Assembly: GCA_030607715.1 (NCBI GenBank)
Contig: JAUWJM010000094.1
Location: forward strand, 1 to 6,648
Length of the DNA: 6,648 nucleotides
Direction of reading: 5' to 3'
From: Candidatus Aerophobota bacterium
GTDB lineage: Bacteria > Aerophobota > Aerophobia > Aerophobales > B3-G15
Positions 1 to 5,016 of the stretch are shown in pieces (positions within the stretch are counted from its first letter, which is position 1; every line of letters starts with the position of its first letter). Below the pieces are notes generated by a model. The model was not told the DNA's origin. It searched no databases and worked only from the letters and a program-made list of their open reading frames with translations. A program made the position numbers and the translations under genes.

Positions 1-34
1 AAAGGATAAAAATATTTAAAAGAGGAGGAGCAAG

Positions 35-286
35 ATGTCTTCGTCAAAGGTAGGAATTCAATTAATTGTATTTGGGAACAAAGAGAGAAGGGATTTAGAT
101 GGGGTACTTAAAGATTGTAAAAAGGCAGGGTATGACTGCATTGAGACAGGTTTTCTTTTTGATACTTATTCTGTCAGGCAATTGCAAGAGACCTGTGAAA
201 AATATAAGTTAGAATACGCAGGAGTTCATGGTGGCTTTGATAATTTCCGCAAAGAGGAGAATCAACGTAGGGTTAGTGGGATATAA
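35..286 (+). pseudogene. N-terminal remnant of a sugar-phosphate isomerase/epimerase (xylose-isomerase-like TIM barrel)
   Basis: An 83-codon frame starts at ATG 35 behind a strong AGAGGAGGAG site (21-30). The first ~72 residues look like the opening beta-alpha units of an AP-endonuclease-2/xylose-isomerase-like barrel: a first strand (VGIQLIVFG), a helix ending KKAGYDCIE, then a Cys-Glu-Lys-Tyr helix and the strand YAGVHGGFDNF. Family members are about 260-300 residues, so some three quarters is missing, including every metal ligand. After about position 250 the frame runs into the start of a different gene (a dehydrogenase read in frame 3) and ends at a TAA at 284-286; the last ~11 residues are junction nonsense. 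With its ribosome site intact it may still be translated, but the product could not form a barrel. Domain assignment is by eye from pattern; deletion is inferred. Confidence 0.72.
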
Positions 287-326
287 ATTTATGGGCAAGG
301 CTCACAGCCATGCTTATTTAGCTTAG
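252..326 (+). pseudogene. N-terminal remnant of a Gfo/Idh/MocA-family oxidoreductase
   Basis: Read in the frame of ATG 291 and extended upstream to about 252, the DNA encodes KRRINVGLVGYKFMGKAHSH followed by AYLA and TAG at 324-326. This is the classic opening of Gfo/Idh/MocA NAD(P)-dependent sugar dehydrogenases: the first Rossmann strand, a glycine motif (here GLVGYKFMG), then KAHSHAY. Only about 24 residues remain of a protein normally 330-400 residues long. The original start codon is not visible; the join to the preceding isomerase remnant lies at about 245-252, close to where this gene's ATG should have been. It cannot bind NAD(P) or act as an enzyme. The family match is strong despite the short length, because the motif is distinctive. 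Confidence 0.68.
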
Positions 327-454
327 TTTATGATTTTATGGAAGCTATAGCTAAAGATAAGCTACCCACTCCTAACTTTATTGATGGAGTTAGGTGTCAA
401 GAAGTTTTAGAAGCAGTGAATAAGTCTATTGAAGAAAAAAGATGGATAAATTTA
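320..454 (+). pseudogene. C-terminal remnant of a Gfo/Idh/MocA-family oxidoreductase
   Basis: In frame with ATG 338 but readable from about 320, this piece encodes SLVYDFMEAIAKDKLPTPNF, then IDGVRCQEVLEAVNKSIEEK and RWINL. That is the usual last ~45 residues of Gfo/Idh/MocA dehydrogenases: a helix carrying F-x-E-A-I, a Pro-rich turn, D-G-x-R-x-Q, then an A-x-x-x-S helix and a short strand. It is in a different frame from the N-terminal remnant just upstream, so the two are joined across a deletion of most of one gene or of two neighbouring ones. There is no good ribosome site before ATG 338, so this ATG is probably an internal methionine. The piece could be the tail of the same gene as the 252-326 head. 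Confidence 0.7.
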
Positions 455-598
455 AACGAAATGAAACATTTTGTGCAGTGTATCAGGGACGGTAAAAAAC
501 CTCGGGAGACCTTTGAAGATGGTTACATAGTAAATGCCATTCTATGTGTCGGTTATCAATCAATGAAGACTGGCAAATGGGAGAAGATAAAATATTAA
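455..598 (+). pseudogene. Second Gfo/Idh/MocA C-terminal tail, fused in frame
   Basis: Directly after the first dehydrogenase tail the same frame continues with NEMKHFVQCIRDGKKPRETF, then EDGYIVNAILCVGYQSMKTG and KWEKIKY before TAA at 596-598. This repeats the end of a Gfo/Idh/MocA protein: an E-M-x-H-F-x-x-C-I helix, K-K-P, E-D-G, then an A-I-L-x-x-x-Y-x-S helix and the closing basic turn. Two C-terminal tails in series make no structural sense for one protein, so this is best explained as the end of a second, neighbouring dehydrogenase gene joined by an in-frame deletion at about 455. The tail sits 13 bases before the start of the intact isomerase gene, as expected for a former operon neighbour. 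Confidence 0.65.
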
Positions 599-599
599 C

Positions 600-605
600 A
601 GGAGG
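600..605 (+). promoter_or_regulatory. Shine-Dalgarno site deciding the start of the 612 gene
   Basis: AGGAGG lies immediately against an ATG at 606, which leaves no spacer, but six bases before a second in-frame ATG at 612. The 612 codon has normal spacing and is the preferred start, shortening the protein by two residues (Met-Arg). Confidence 0.7.
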
Positions 606-611
606 ATGAGG

Positions 612-1421
612 ATGGAAATTAATGAAAGTAAGATTTCTTTTGTAACCGCAAATTTTGTGGGGTGCGCTTTTAATTACAGTTTAAAACCATTTAACTGGGG
701 GAAAGCCGATGAGGCTACTCAAAAACTTTTTCACAGTGATGCCTTTGAAAAAGAATTCAGCGAACTAATGAAAATTATTTCAGATGCTGGATTTAAGACA
801 ATTGAACTCTGGACAGCTCACCTTAATTATAAGAAAGCTACTCAGACCCAAATTGAAAAAGCCAAACAAATCTTAAATAAATACGAGCTTTCGGTGTGCT
901 CCTATGCGGGTGGATTTGGCAACTCAGAGAAAGAGACAGAAAAATGCTTTCAATTAGCCCAGAAGATGGGAGCAAAAGTTCTGGCTGGTGGTTTAGACGA
1001 AAAGCTTTTAGATAAAGCTTACAAGTTTTGTCAGGAGTATAAACTGCATCTTGCCTTTGAAAATCACCCTGGTAGGGAGACTCCTCAGAAAATTAAAAAG
1101 ATGATTGGAGATAAAGAAGATTGGTTTGGAGCTTGTGTGGATACAGGATGGTTTGCCACTTTCAATATTAATGCCAGCGAGGCTATTAAACAATTAAATA
1201 AAAATGTAATTCATGTTCATCTAAAGGATATTAAAACAGTAGGTAAGCATGAAACTTGTACTCTGGGAGATGGTATAGTTAACATTCCCGCGGTAATCAA
1301 TGTTTTAAAAGAAATTAATTATGATGGTTATCTAAGTATTGAACACGAACCAGAATATTATGATCCTATGGAAGAGGTGAAAAAGAGTCTTGGTCGTCTT
1401 TATAAATGGCTAAGAAAATAA
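612..1421 (+). CDS. Sugar-phosphate isomerase/epimerase, xylose-isomerase-like TIM barrel
   Basis: A complete ~269-residue protein of the AP-endonuclease-2/xylose-isomerase-like barrel family, whose members isomerise or epimerise ketoses, dehydrate inosose, or act on hydroxypyruvate-type compounds, usually with a divalent metal. Counting from ATG 606, the likely metal ligands are all visible on the expected strands: Glu152 (FENHP), Asp179 (VDTGW), His205 (HVHLKD) and Glu246 (SIEHEP). A GDG turn lies at 221-223, before the last barrel unit. The N-terminal strand (ISFVTANFVG) and the late helix pair complete a normal length, so it looks functional. It is cytoplasmic, with no signal peptide. It is the only intact gene among isomerase and dehydrogenase remnants, which suggests it once worked with Gfo/Idh/MocA dehydrogenases in oxidation and isomerisation of an uncommon sugar or inositol. 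The substrate cannot be read from the sequence. Confidence 0.9.
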   Translation: MEINESKISFVTANFVGCAFNYSLKPFNWGKADEATQKLFHSDAFEKEFSELMKIISDAGFKTIELWTAHLNYKKATQTQIEKAKQILNKYELSVCSYAGGFGNSEKETEKCFQLAQKMGAKVLAGGLDEKLLDKAYKFCQEYKLHLAFENHPGRETPQKIKKMIGDKEDWFGACVDTGWFATFNINASEAIKQLNKNVIHVHLKDIKTVGKHETCTLGDGIVNIPAVINVLKEINYDGYLSIEHEPEYYDPMEEVKKSLGRLYKWLRK

Positions 1422-1422
1422 A

Positions 1423-1782
1423 GTGAAAAAGCATATTGATAATGATTGTCTCAATTTCATAAGTCAAAAAAGGAATTTTATAAAGGAGAAATTTTCATTA
1501 AGTTTTCGCAGGCTTATGAAATATAAGAGAGAAGAGATCTATGAAAAAGGAGGCGCAGAAATTCATTATCCCTCATTAAAGATTTATAAGGAAAGGGATG
1601 AAAAGATAGAGACTATTACTCCCGAAGTTGGTAAAAAAATCTCCTTTATTGCTTATTTTGTAGATTGTATTCGCAAGGATAAAGAGCCAGAGGCAAATGG
1701 TGAGCAAGGATTAAAGGTAATGAGGGTATTGAATGGTATCTATGAGTCAGCTAAAAAAGAGAAAGAAATTTATTTAGTTTAA
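1423..1782 (+). pseudogene. C-terminal remnant of a third Gfo/Idh/MocA-family oxidoreductase
   Basis: A 119-codon frame opens with GTG one base after the isomerase stop, but with no clear ribosome site. From about residue 35 it resembles the C-terminal half of Gfo/Idh/MocA dehydrogenases: REEIYEKGGAEIHYPSLKIY is the beta-sheet section, and residues 66-119 give the closing helices (FVDCIRKDKEP, GEQGLKVMRVLNGIYESAKK) and a final strand. The NAD(P)-binding Rossmann domain and the catalytic Lys-Pro region are absent. The first ~34 residues (KKHIDNDCLNFISQKRNF) match nothing I recognise and are probably deletion-junction sequence; an AAAGGAG at about 1483 may be a leftover ribosome site of a lost gene. 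ATG 1516 is an alternative start. Intact relatives are about three times longer. A short stand-alone C-terminal domain protein is possible but less likely. Confidence 0.68.
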
Positions 1783-1798
1783 AAACAAGGAAGGGAAA

Positions 1799-3082
1799 AT
1801 GCCATTAAGAGAGGATATATCGCCCGCTGATTTAGTAAAAGCAACCCACAGATTAAGTGAAAAAAGAGAGAGGATAACTCATCTTTGTATTTGCCCGATG
1901 TCGGAGGAGCTTATAAGAGCACCTATTGAATTAGCATTAGAATATGATTTTCCTCTTTTCTTTGTAGCCAGTAGAAATCAGGTTAGCGAGGAGGAAGGAG
2001 GGGGCTATGTAATGGGGCTAACCCCTGAAAGCTTTGTCCAGAAAATTAGCAATGTAGAGAAATCCCTGGGGTTAAATAGTAATTCCTCTTCTGACTATCT
2101 ACGTTTTATAAGTGTGGATCACTGTGGTCCCTGGTATAGAGAAAAAGAAAAGAAAATGAGTGAAGAGGAGGCAATAAAATCAGTAAAACACGCTCTTATT
2201 GCCTGTCTGAAAGCAGGATATTCTGGATTTCATATTGATTGTTCATTTAAACCATCTTCCTCAGTTAAAATGAATGAAGAAAAAATAATTAAATTAACTG
2301 TAGATTTAATTGAATTTACTGAGAAAAAAAGGATCTCTCTTGGAAAACAACCTGTAAGTTATGAAATAGGGACAGAGGAGACAGCCGGGGAGAGTATTTC
2401 CGTAGAGCATTTTAGCTCATCACTTAAAGAAATACTTTCTAGAATAAAAAGAAGAGGACTGCCCAAACCAGCATTTGTTGTAGGAAGAACAGGAGCAGAG
2501 ATTAAAATGCTGGAAAATGTAGGGGGATTTGATTATACTTCTGCAAGTTCTCTTCCAGAAGTTGCCAAAAAGTTCCAGATAGGTTTTAAGGAACATAATG
2601 GGGATTATTTAAGTGATCCCATCCTCTCATTACATCCCTGGTATGGAATTACGGCAGTAAATGTTGGTCCTGCTTTTGCCGCAGAACAGACAAAAGCCTT
2701 ATTAAATTTAGCAGAAATTGAAGAAAGAAAAACAAGTGAGAATAACTCTAATCTCTATGAAGTTATGAGTAAGGCAGTTTTAAAAAAGGCACCGTTTAAT
2801 AAGTGGTTAAGAAAGAAAGATAAATGGACCAGCGATGAGCTTCAAGATATGCCTGCTGAGCTGAGTGCGGTGACAATTGTCTGTGGTCATTATGTTTACT
2901 ATGATAAAAAGGTTAAAGAAGCAATTAACGAACTATACAGCAATCTAAAGAGGCATAAACTTTTTGATAATCCCAAAGCTTACATTATAAAAGCAGTGAA
3001 GAAAGCTATTATGAGATATGTTGATGCCTTTAACCTTAGAGGAAGCACTTCCAGAATACTTAAAAACATTTACACTCTCTAA
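1799..3082 (+). CDS. GatZ/KbaZ-like D-tagatose-bisphosphate aldolase subunit family protein
   Basis: A full-length 427-residue protein of the GatZ/KbaZ family, starting at ATG 1799 after an AAGGAAGGG ribosome site (1787-1795). Family landmarks in order: DHCGPW at 107-112 (usual form DHLGP), HIDCS at 145-149, EIGTEE at 189-194, EHNGDYL at 265-271, LHPWYG at 278-283 and NVGPAFAAEQTKALL at 288-302, with a C-terminal helical section around HYVYYDKKVKEA. In the classical system GatZ or KbaZ is the stabilising subunit of the zinc aldolase GatY or KbaY, splitting tagatose 1,6-bisphosphate to dihydroxyacetone phosphate and glyceraldehyde 3-phosphate. From memory, some thermophile members have been reported to epimerise ketohexoses at C4 alone. 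No intact partner aldolase is present here; only a stub of one lies at 3311-3394. That favours a stand-alone role, or one with a partner encoded elsewhere. Family call firm; function uncertain. Confidence 0.85.
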   Translation: MPLREDISPADLVKATHRLSEKRERITHLCICPMSEELIRAPIELALEYDFPLFFVASRNQVSEEEGGGYVMGLTPESFVQKISNVEKSLGLNSNSSSDYLRFISVDHCGPWYREKEKKMSEEEAIKSVKHALIACLKAGYSGFHIDCSFKPSSSVKMNEEKIIKLTVDLIEFTEKKRISLGKQPVSYEIGTEETAGESISVEHFSSSLKEILSRIKRRGLPKPAFVVGRTGAEIKMLENVGGFDYTSASSLPEVAKKFQIGFKEHNGDYLSDPILSLHPWYGITAVNVGPAFAAEQTKALLNLAEIEERKTSENNSNLYEVMSKAVLKKAPFNKWLRKKDKWTSDELQDMPAELSAVTIVCGHYVYYDKKVKEAINELYSNLKRHKLFDNPKAYIIKAVKKAIMRYVDAFNLRGSTSRILKNIYTL

Positions 3083-3115
3083 AATTTTGGGAAAGATTTT
3101 TCATTAAAGAAGGAG

Positions 3116-3274
3116 ATGAAATGGGAGATGGTTTCCAATGTAACTAATAAATTGCAGAGAGAATTGCCGAATTCAGGTTAAAGCATTAGAATTTTAAAGC
3201 TTTCTCACATAAGTGAGGGTAATCAAAATTCTTCAGTGTTTCTCGGTGGAGGAAATCCAATGTTTATGGAGTAA
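3116..3274 (+). pseudogene. Possible N-terminal remnant of a class I aminotransferase
   Basis: Behind AAGGAG (3110-3115) one frame reads, from Met 3128, MVSNVTNKLQRELPNSG, a TAA at 3179-3181, then SIRILKLSHISEGNQNSS and VFLGGGNPMFME before TAA at 3272. The pattern L-P-x-S-G, a helix, then a strand ending L-G-G-G-N-P resembles the opening of PLP-dependent class I/II aminotransferases, especially the AvtA (valine-pyruvate aminotransferase) kind with LGGGNP. It carries one in-frame stop and only ~50 of about 400 residues, so it is dead. Its short length makes the family call tentative. Confidence 0.4.
3188..3232 (+). repeat. Two-tier inverted repeat (potential RNA hairpin)
   Basis: An 8-base perfect inverted repeat, AGAATTTT (3188-3195) and AAAATTCT (3225-3232), encloses an inner hairpin CTCAC (3204-3208), loop ATAA, GTGAG (3213-3217), the inner stem extendable by two G-U pairs. 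No T-run follows, so it is not a standard terminator. It lies within the aminotransferase-like remnant and could be chance; I do not recognise a known riboswitch in it. Confidence 0.35.
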
Positions 3275-3310
3275 GGAGTATCTTAAAAGAAACTCAAGGA
3301 GGTTAAAGAG

Positions 3311-3394
3311 TTGATTGTAGACTTAAAAGAGTTATTAAAAAAGGCGGATGAAGGTGGATATACTATGTTTCTTACCCGCAACGCTTTTTCTTAA
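3311..3394 (+). pseudogene. N-terminal stub of a class II fructose/tagatose-bisphosphate aldolase
   Basis: TTG 3311 stands eight bases after a perfect AAGGAGG (3296-3302) and opens 27 codons: (M)IVDLKELLKKADEGGYT, then MFLTRNAFS and TAA. The first 18 residues closely match the start of class II (zinc) fructose- and tagatose-bisphosphate aldolases, where the first helix L-K-E-L-L-x-K-A-x-x-G-G-Y-A leads into the strand V-G-A-F-N. The match stops abruptly after Gly-Gly-Tyr-Thr, the rest is junction sequence, and all zinc and substrate residues are missing out of roughly 280-310 residues. Its position just after the GatZ-like gene is where a GatY/KbaY partner gene would be expected, so it is plausibly the relic of that partner. 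Confidence 0.55.
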
Positions 3395-3410
3395 ATATAG
3401 AACGAAATAA

Positions 3411-3503
3411 TATGGTAATGTTGAAGAGGAAATGCCTCTTGAAAGACCTATCCCTTTAGACTTGCTTCATGAATTTCTTTCGGAGGGTGAAGGGGGTAAA
3501 TAA
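3411..3503 (+). pseudogene. Unassigned 30-codon C-terminal tail
   Basis: Between stop codons at 3408-3410 and 3501-3503 the frame reads YGNVEEEMPLERPIPLDLLH followed by EFLSEGEGGK. It has a coding look (acidic, balanced composition, PIPLD-LL-EFL helix) and ends just before a new ribosome-like site (AGGGGGT, 3491-3497), as the end of an operon gene would. I do not recognise the family. It has no usable start of its own, so it is probably the tail left by a deletion that also removed the body of an upstream gene. Confidence 0.3.
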
Positions 3504-3504
3504 T

Positions 3505-3533
3505 TTGCCCGATTTAAAATATTGGCTTATAAT
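3505..3533 (+). promoter_or_regulatory. Sigma70-type promoter for the aldo/keto reductase operon
   Basis: TTGCCC (3505-3510) and a perfect TATAAT (3528-3533) are separated by exactly 17 bases. Transcription would begin near 3540, giving a leader of about 28 bases before ATG 3569. It sits directly after the remnant-rich stretch, so it would give the reductase, membrane protein, RuBisCO-like protein and kinase their own transcript, separate from the decayed genes upstream. Confidence 0.6.
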
Positions 3534-3568
3534 AGATAAATCATAAGAATAACTATTTGGAGGAAAGA

Positions 3569-4729
3569 ATGCAATATAGAAATTTAGGTAGGACAGGATT
3601 AAAAGTTTCCGCTTTGAGTTTTGGTTGTATGCGTTTACCGAAAATTCCTGATAAAGAAAATATTGTTGACCAGGAGGCTTCCTTAAAGTTATTTAGAAGA
3701 GCTAATGAGCTTGGTATTAATTATTTTGACAGCGCCTATTTATACGATAATGGGGATAGTGAAAGAGTAATTGGCCGATTCTTAAAAGAAGTAGGAAGAG
3801 AAAAGATAATAGTACAAACCAAGAACCCTGTTTCACATGACTGGTGGCCAATCCCGAACGATAAACCAACTAAAGAATTATGGTGGGATTCTTTGGAAGA
3901 AGAACTTAAAAGACTGGGAACTAATTATATTGATATATACCTTTTCCACAGCACCTTTCTTATCCCTTTTCGTAAGCTTGTCAAGGGGCCTAAGGGGCTT
4001 ATGGATGAAGCTAAAAAAGCTAAAAGACAAGGCTTAATACATCACATTGGAATTTCCTGTCACGATACTCCTGAAAATATCATTAATATTCTTGAGATGT
4101 CCAGGGGAGCAATTGAGGTTATTGTTATCCAATATAATCTTTTAGATAGAAAGAATGAGAGTGTAATTGAATATTGCAAAAAGAAGGGAGTGGGAGTTGC
4201 TGTAATGGGTCCTATTGGTGGAGGTAGACTAATTTCACCCTCTGAAATTTACCAAAAAGTTACCGGAGCTAAAAGCACCGCTGAAGCAGCTCTTAGATTT
4301 GTTCTCTCAAACTCGGGAGTAAGCACAGCTATGTCGGGTATGAATAGTAGAGAACAGTTAGAGGAAAATACTGCTACTGTTTCACGCGAGGAACCTTTAA
4401 CAAAAGAGGAAGGAGAGCAAATTGATAAAATTCAAAAAAAGAACAGTGAACTTCTTAACCTTTACTGTACTGGCTGTAGTTATTGTATGCCCTGTCCAAA
4501 TGGAGTTAATATTCCTGGAAATTTCACCGCTTTAAATCTTTTAAAAGTTCACGGTTTACCCGAACTTGCTCGAAAGACATATGAAAGACTTGATAGCGGA
4601 AAGGCAAAATATTGCAAAAACTGTAGCCAATGTATAGGTAAATGTCCTCAACACATTGATATTCCCAGAAGACTTAAGGAAGTAAAAGAAACTTTTGAAA
4701 GAAGGCGTAAAAAATTAAATATTTTATGA
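3569..4729 (+). CDS. Aldo/keto reductase with C-terminal 4Fe-4S motifs
   Basis: A complete 386-residue aldo/keto reductase joined to a C-terminal iron-sulfur module. ATG 3569 is chosen because GGAGG (3559-3563) lies five bases upstream; a TTG at 3557 in the same frame precedes that site and is not the start. The barrel domain (1 to ~290) opens with YRNLGRTGLKVSALSFG and keeps the catalytic tetrad Asp54, Tyr59, Lys85 and His127. The C-terminus has two cysteine clusters: C300-x2-C303-x2-C306-x2-C309-P and C349-x2-C352-x2-C355-x3-C359-P, fitting two 4Fe-4S clusters. Such fused reductases are common in anaerobes and are thought to exchange electrons with ferredoxin-like partners; their substrates are mostly unknown. 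It is the first gene behind a good promoter, cytoplasmic, and probably co-transcribed with the RuBisCO-like gene, so it may reduce or oxidise a carbonyl intermediate of that pathway. Confidence 0.93.
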   Translation: MQYRNLGRTGLKVSALSFGCMRLPKIPDKENIVDQEASLKLFRRANELGINYFDSAYLYDNGDSERVIGRFLKEVGREKIIVQTKNPVSHDWWPIPNDKPTKELWWDSLEEELKRLGTNYIDIYLFHSTFLIPFRKLVKGPKGLMDEAKKAKRQGLIHHIGISCHDTPENIINILEMSRGAIEVIVIQYNLLDRKNESVIEYCKKKGVGVAVMGPIGGGRLISPSEIYQKVTGAKSTAEAALRFVLSNSGVSTAMSGMNSREQLEENTATVSREEPLTKEEGEQIDKIQKKNSELLNLYCTGCSYCMPCPNGVNIPGNFTALNLLKVHGLPELARKTYERLDSGKAKYCKNCSQCIGKCPQHIDIPRRLKEVKETFERRRKKLNIL

Positions 4730-4747
4730 AACTATAAATAAAAATGT

Positions 4748-4761
4748 GGCTATTAGTAGCC
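4748..4761 (+). repeat. Small hairpin after the aldo/keto reductase gene
   Basis: GGCTA, loop TTAG, TAGCC forms a perfect five-base-pair stem 18 bases after the stop codon. There is no U-run after it, so it is at most an mRNA-stabilising or weak attenuating element. Confidence 0.3.
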
Positions 4762-4768
4762 CTAATGT

Positions 4769-4797
4769 TTGGGATACTCTATACAGAGAGATATAAC
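4769..4797 (+). promoter_or_regulatory. Possible internal promoter before the membrane-protein/RuBisCO-like genes
   Basis: TTGGGA (4769-4774), 17 bases, TATAAC (4792-4797). Hexamer matches and spacing are reasonable, but transcription would start near 4804, just past the AGGAGG at 4798-4803. It would therefore serve the RuBisCO-like gene better than the small gene. Chance occurrence in AT-rich DNA is quite possible. Confidence 0.3.
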
Positions 4798-4820
4798 AGG
4801 AGGTAATAAAAAGTCTATTT

Positions 4821-5015
4821 ATGATTTATCTATTCAGTGGAAAGCATCCTGCACTTCTTGTTCCTGTAGGAATACTTACTTTAATTGCTCTTGTTTTTCT
4901 TGTCGCTAGTTCTGCGGCAGCAAAGTTTTGGCCTCTTATTCTCATTATATTAGGAGTATTGATTATTTTTGGTTCCTGGAAGAAAACTGACCAAAAAAAG
5001 GAAAGGAGGAGATAA
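4821..5015 (+). CDS. Small two-helix membrane protein (LiaF/DUF5668-type transmembrane segment)
   Basis: A 64-residue protein with two hydrophobic helices, about residues 10-33 (ALLVPVGILTLIALVFLV) and 35-52 (FWPLILIILGVLIIFGSW), and a strongly basic tail (KKTDQKKERRR). The second helix resembles the FWPLLLILLG segment of LiaF-like and DUF5668 membrane proteins, where short two-helix members are common; their role is not established. By the positive-inside rule the basic C-terminus should face the cytoplasm. The start is doubtful: AGGAGG at 4798-4803 is 17 bases before ATG 4821, too far, and no ordinary start codon lies at proper spacing. The true N-terminus may therefore have been altered by a small indel. 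Its last codons contain the ribosome site of the RuBisCO-like gene, one base separating the two frames, so translation is probably coupled. Confidence 0.65.
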   Translation: MIYLFSGKHPALLVPVGILTLIALVFLVASSAAAKFWPLILIILGVLIIFGSWKKTDQKKERRR

Positions 5016-5016
5016 A

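Larger units (their letters stand above)
3083..3568 (+). other. Gene-poor stretch holding short gene remnants and a promoter
   Basis: Nearly 490 bases contain no intact gene on either strand. Four short readable pieces, two of them with good ribosome sites, are listed separately (aminotransferase-like head, class II aldolase head, an unassigned 30-codon tail, and a promoter with leader). The density of AAGGAG-type sites (3110-3115, 3296-3302, 3491-3497) without open frames behind them indicates former gene starts whose coding regions were deleted. I see no tRNA, insertion sequence, CRISPR array or convincing rho-independent terminator after the GatZ-like gene. Confidence 0.6.

Noticed and set aside
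1008..1193. 61-codon frame on the minus strand
   Set aside because: Lies wholly inside the isomerase gene, has no ribosome site and no recognisable motif; shadow frame.
1497..1525. ATT-start frame after AAAGGAG reading KFSQAYEI
   Set aside because: Stops after nine codons and has no identifiable family; at most a leftover gene start.
3505..3546. 13-codon TTG frame reading PDLKYWLIIDKS, faintly like the start of an FGGY sugar kinase (YLLGIDxGT)
   Set aside because: Too short and lacks the Gly and Thr of the kinase motif; the same bases form a good promoter, which explains them better.
3837..4037. 66-codon + strand frame
   Set aside because: Out-of-frame reading of the aldo/keto reductase, whose motifs are all in the main frame.
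4748..4761. Rho-independent terminator after the aldo/keto reductase
   Set aside because: Stem of only five pairs and no following T-run.
4969..5016. Longer N-terminus for the RuBisCO-like protein starting upstream of 5017
   Set aside because: The extra 16 residues (VPGRKLTKKRKGG) come from the ribosome site and the end of the small membrane gene read in another frame; ATG 5017 has ideal spacing.
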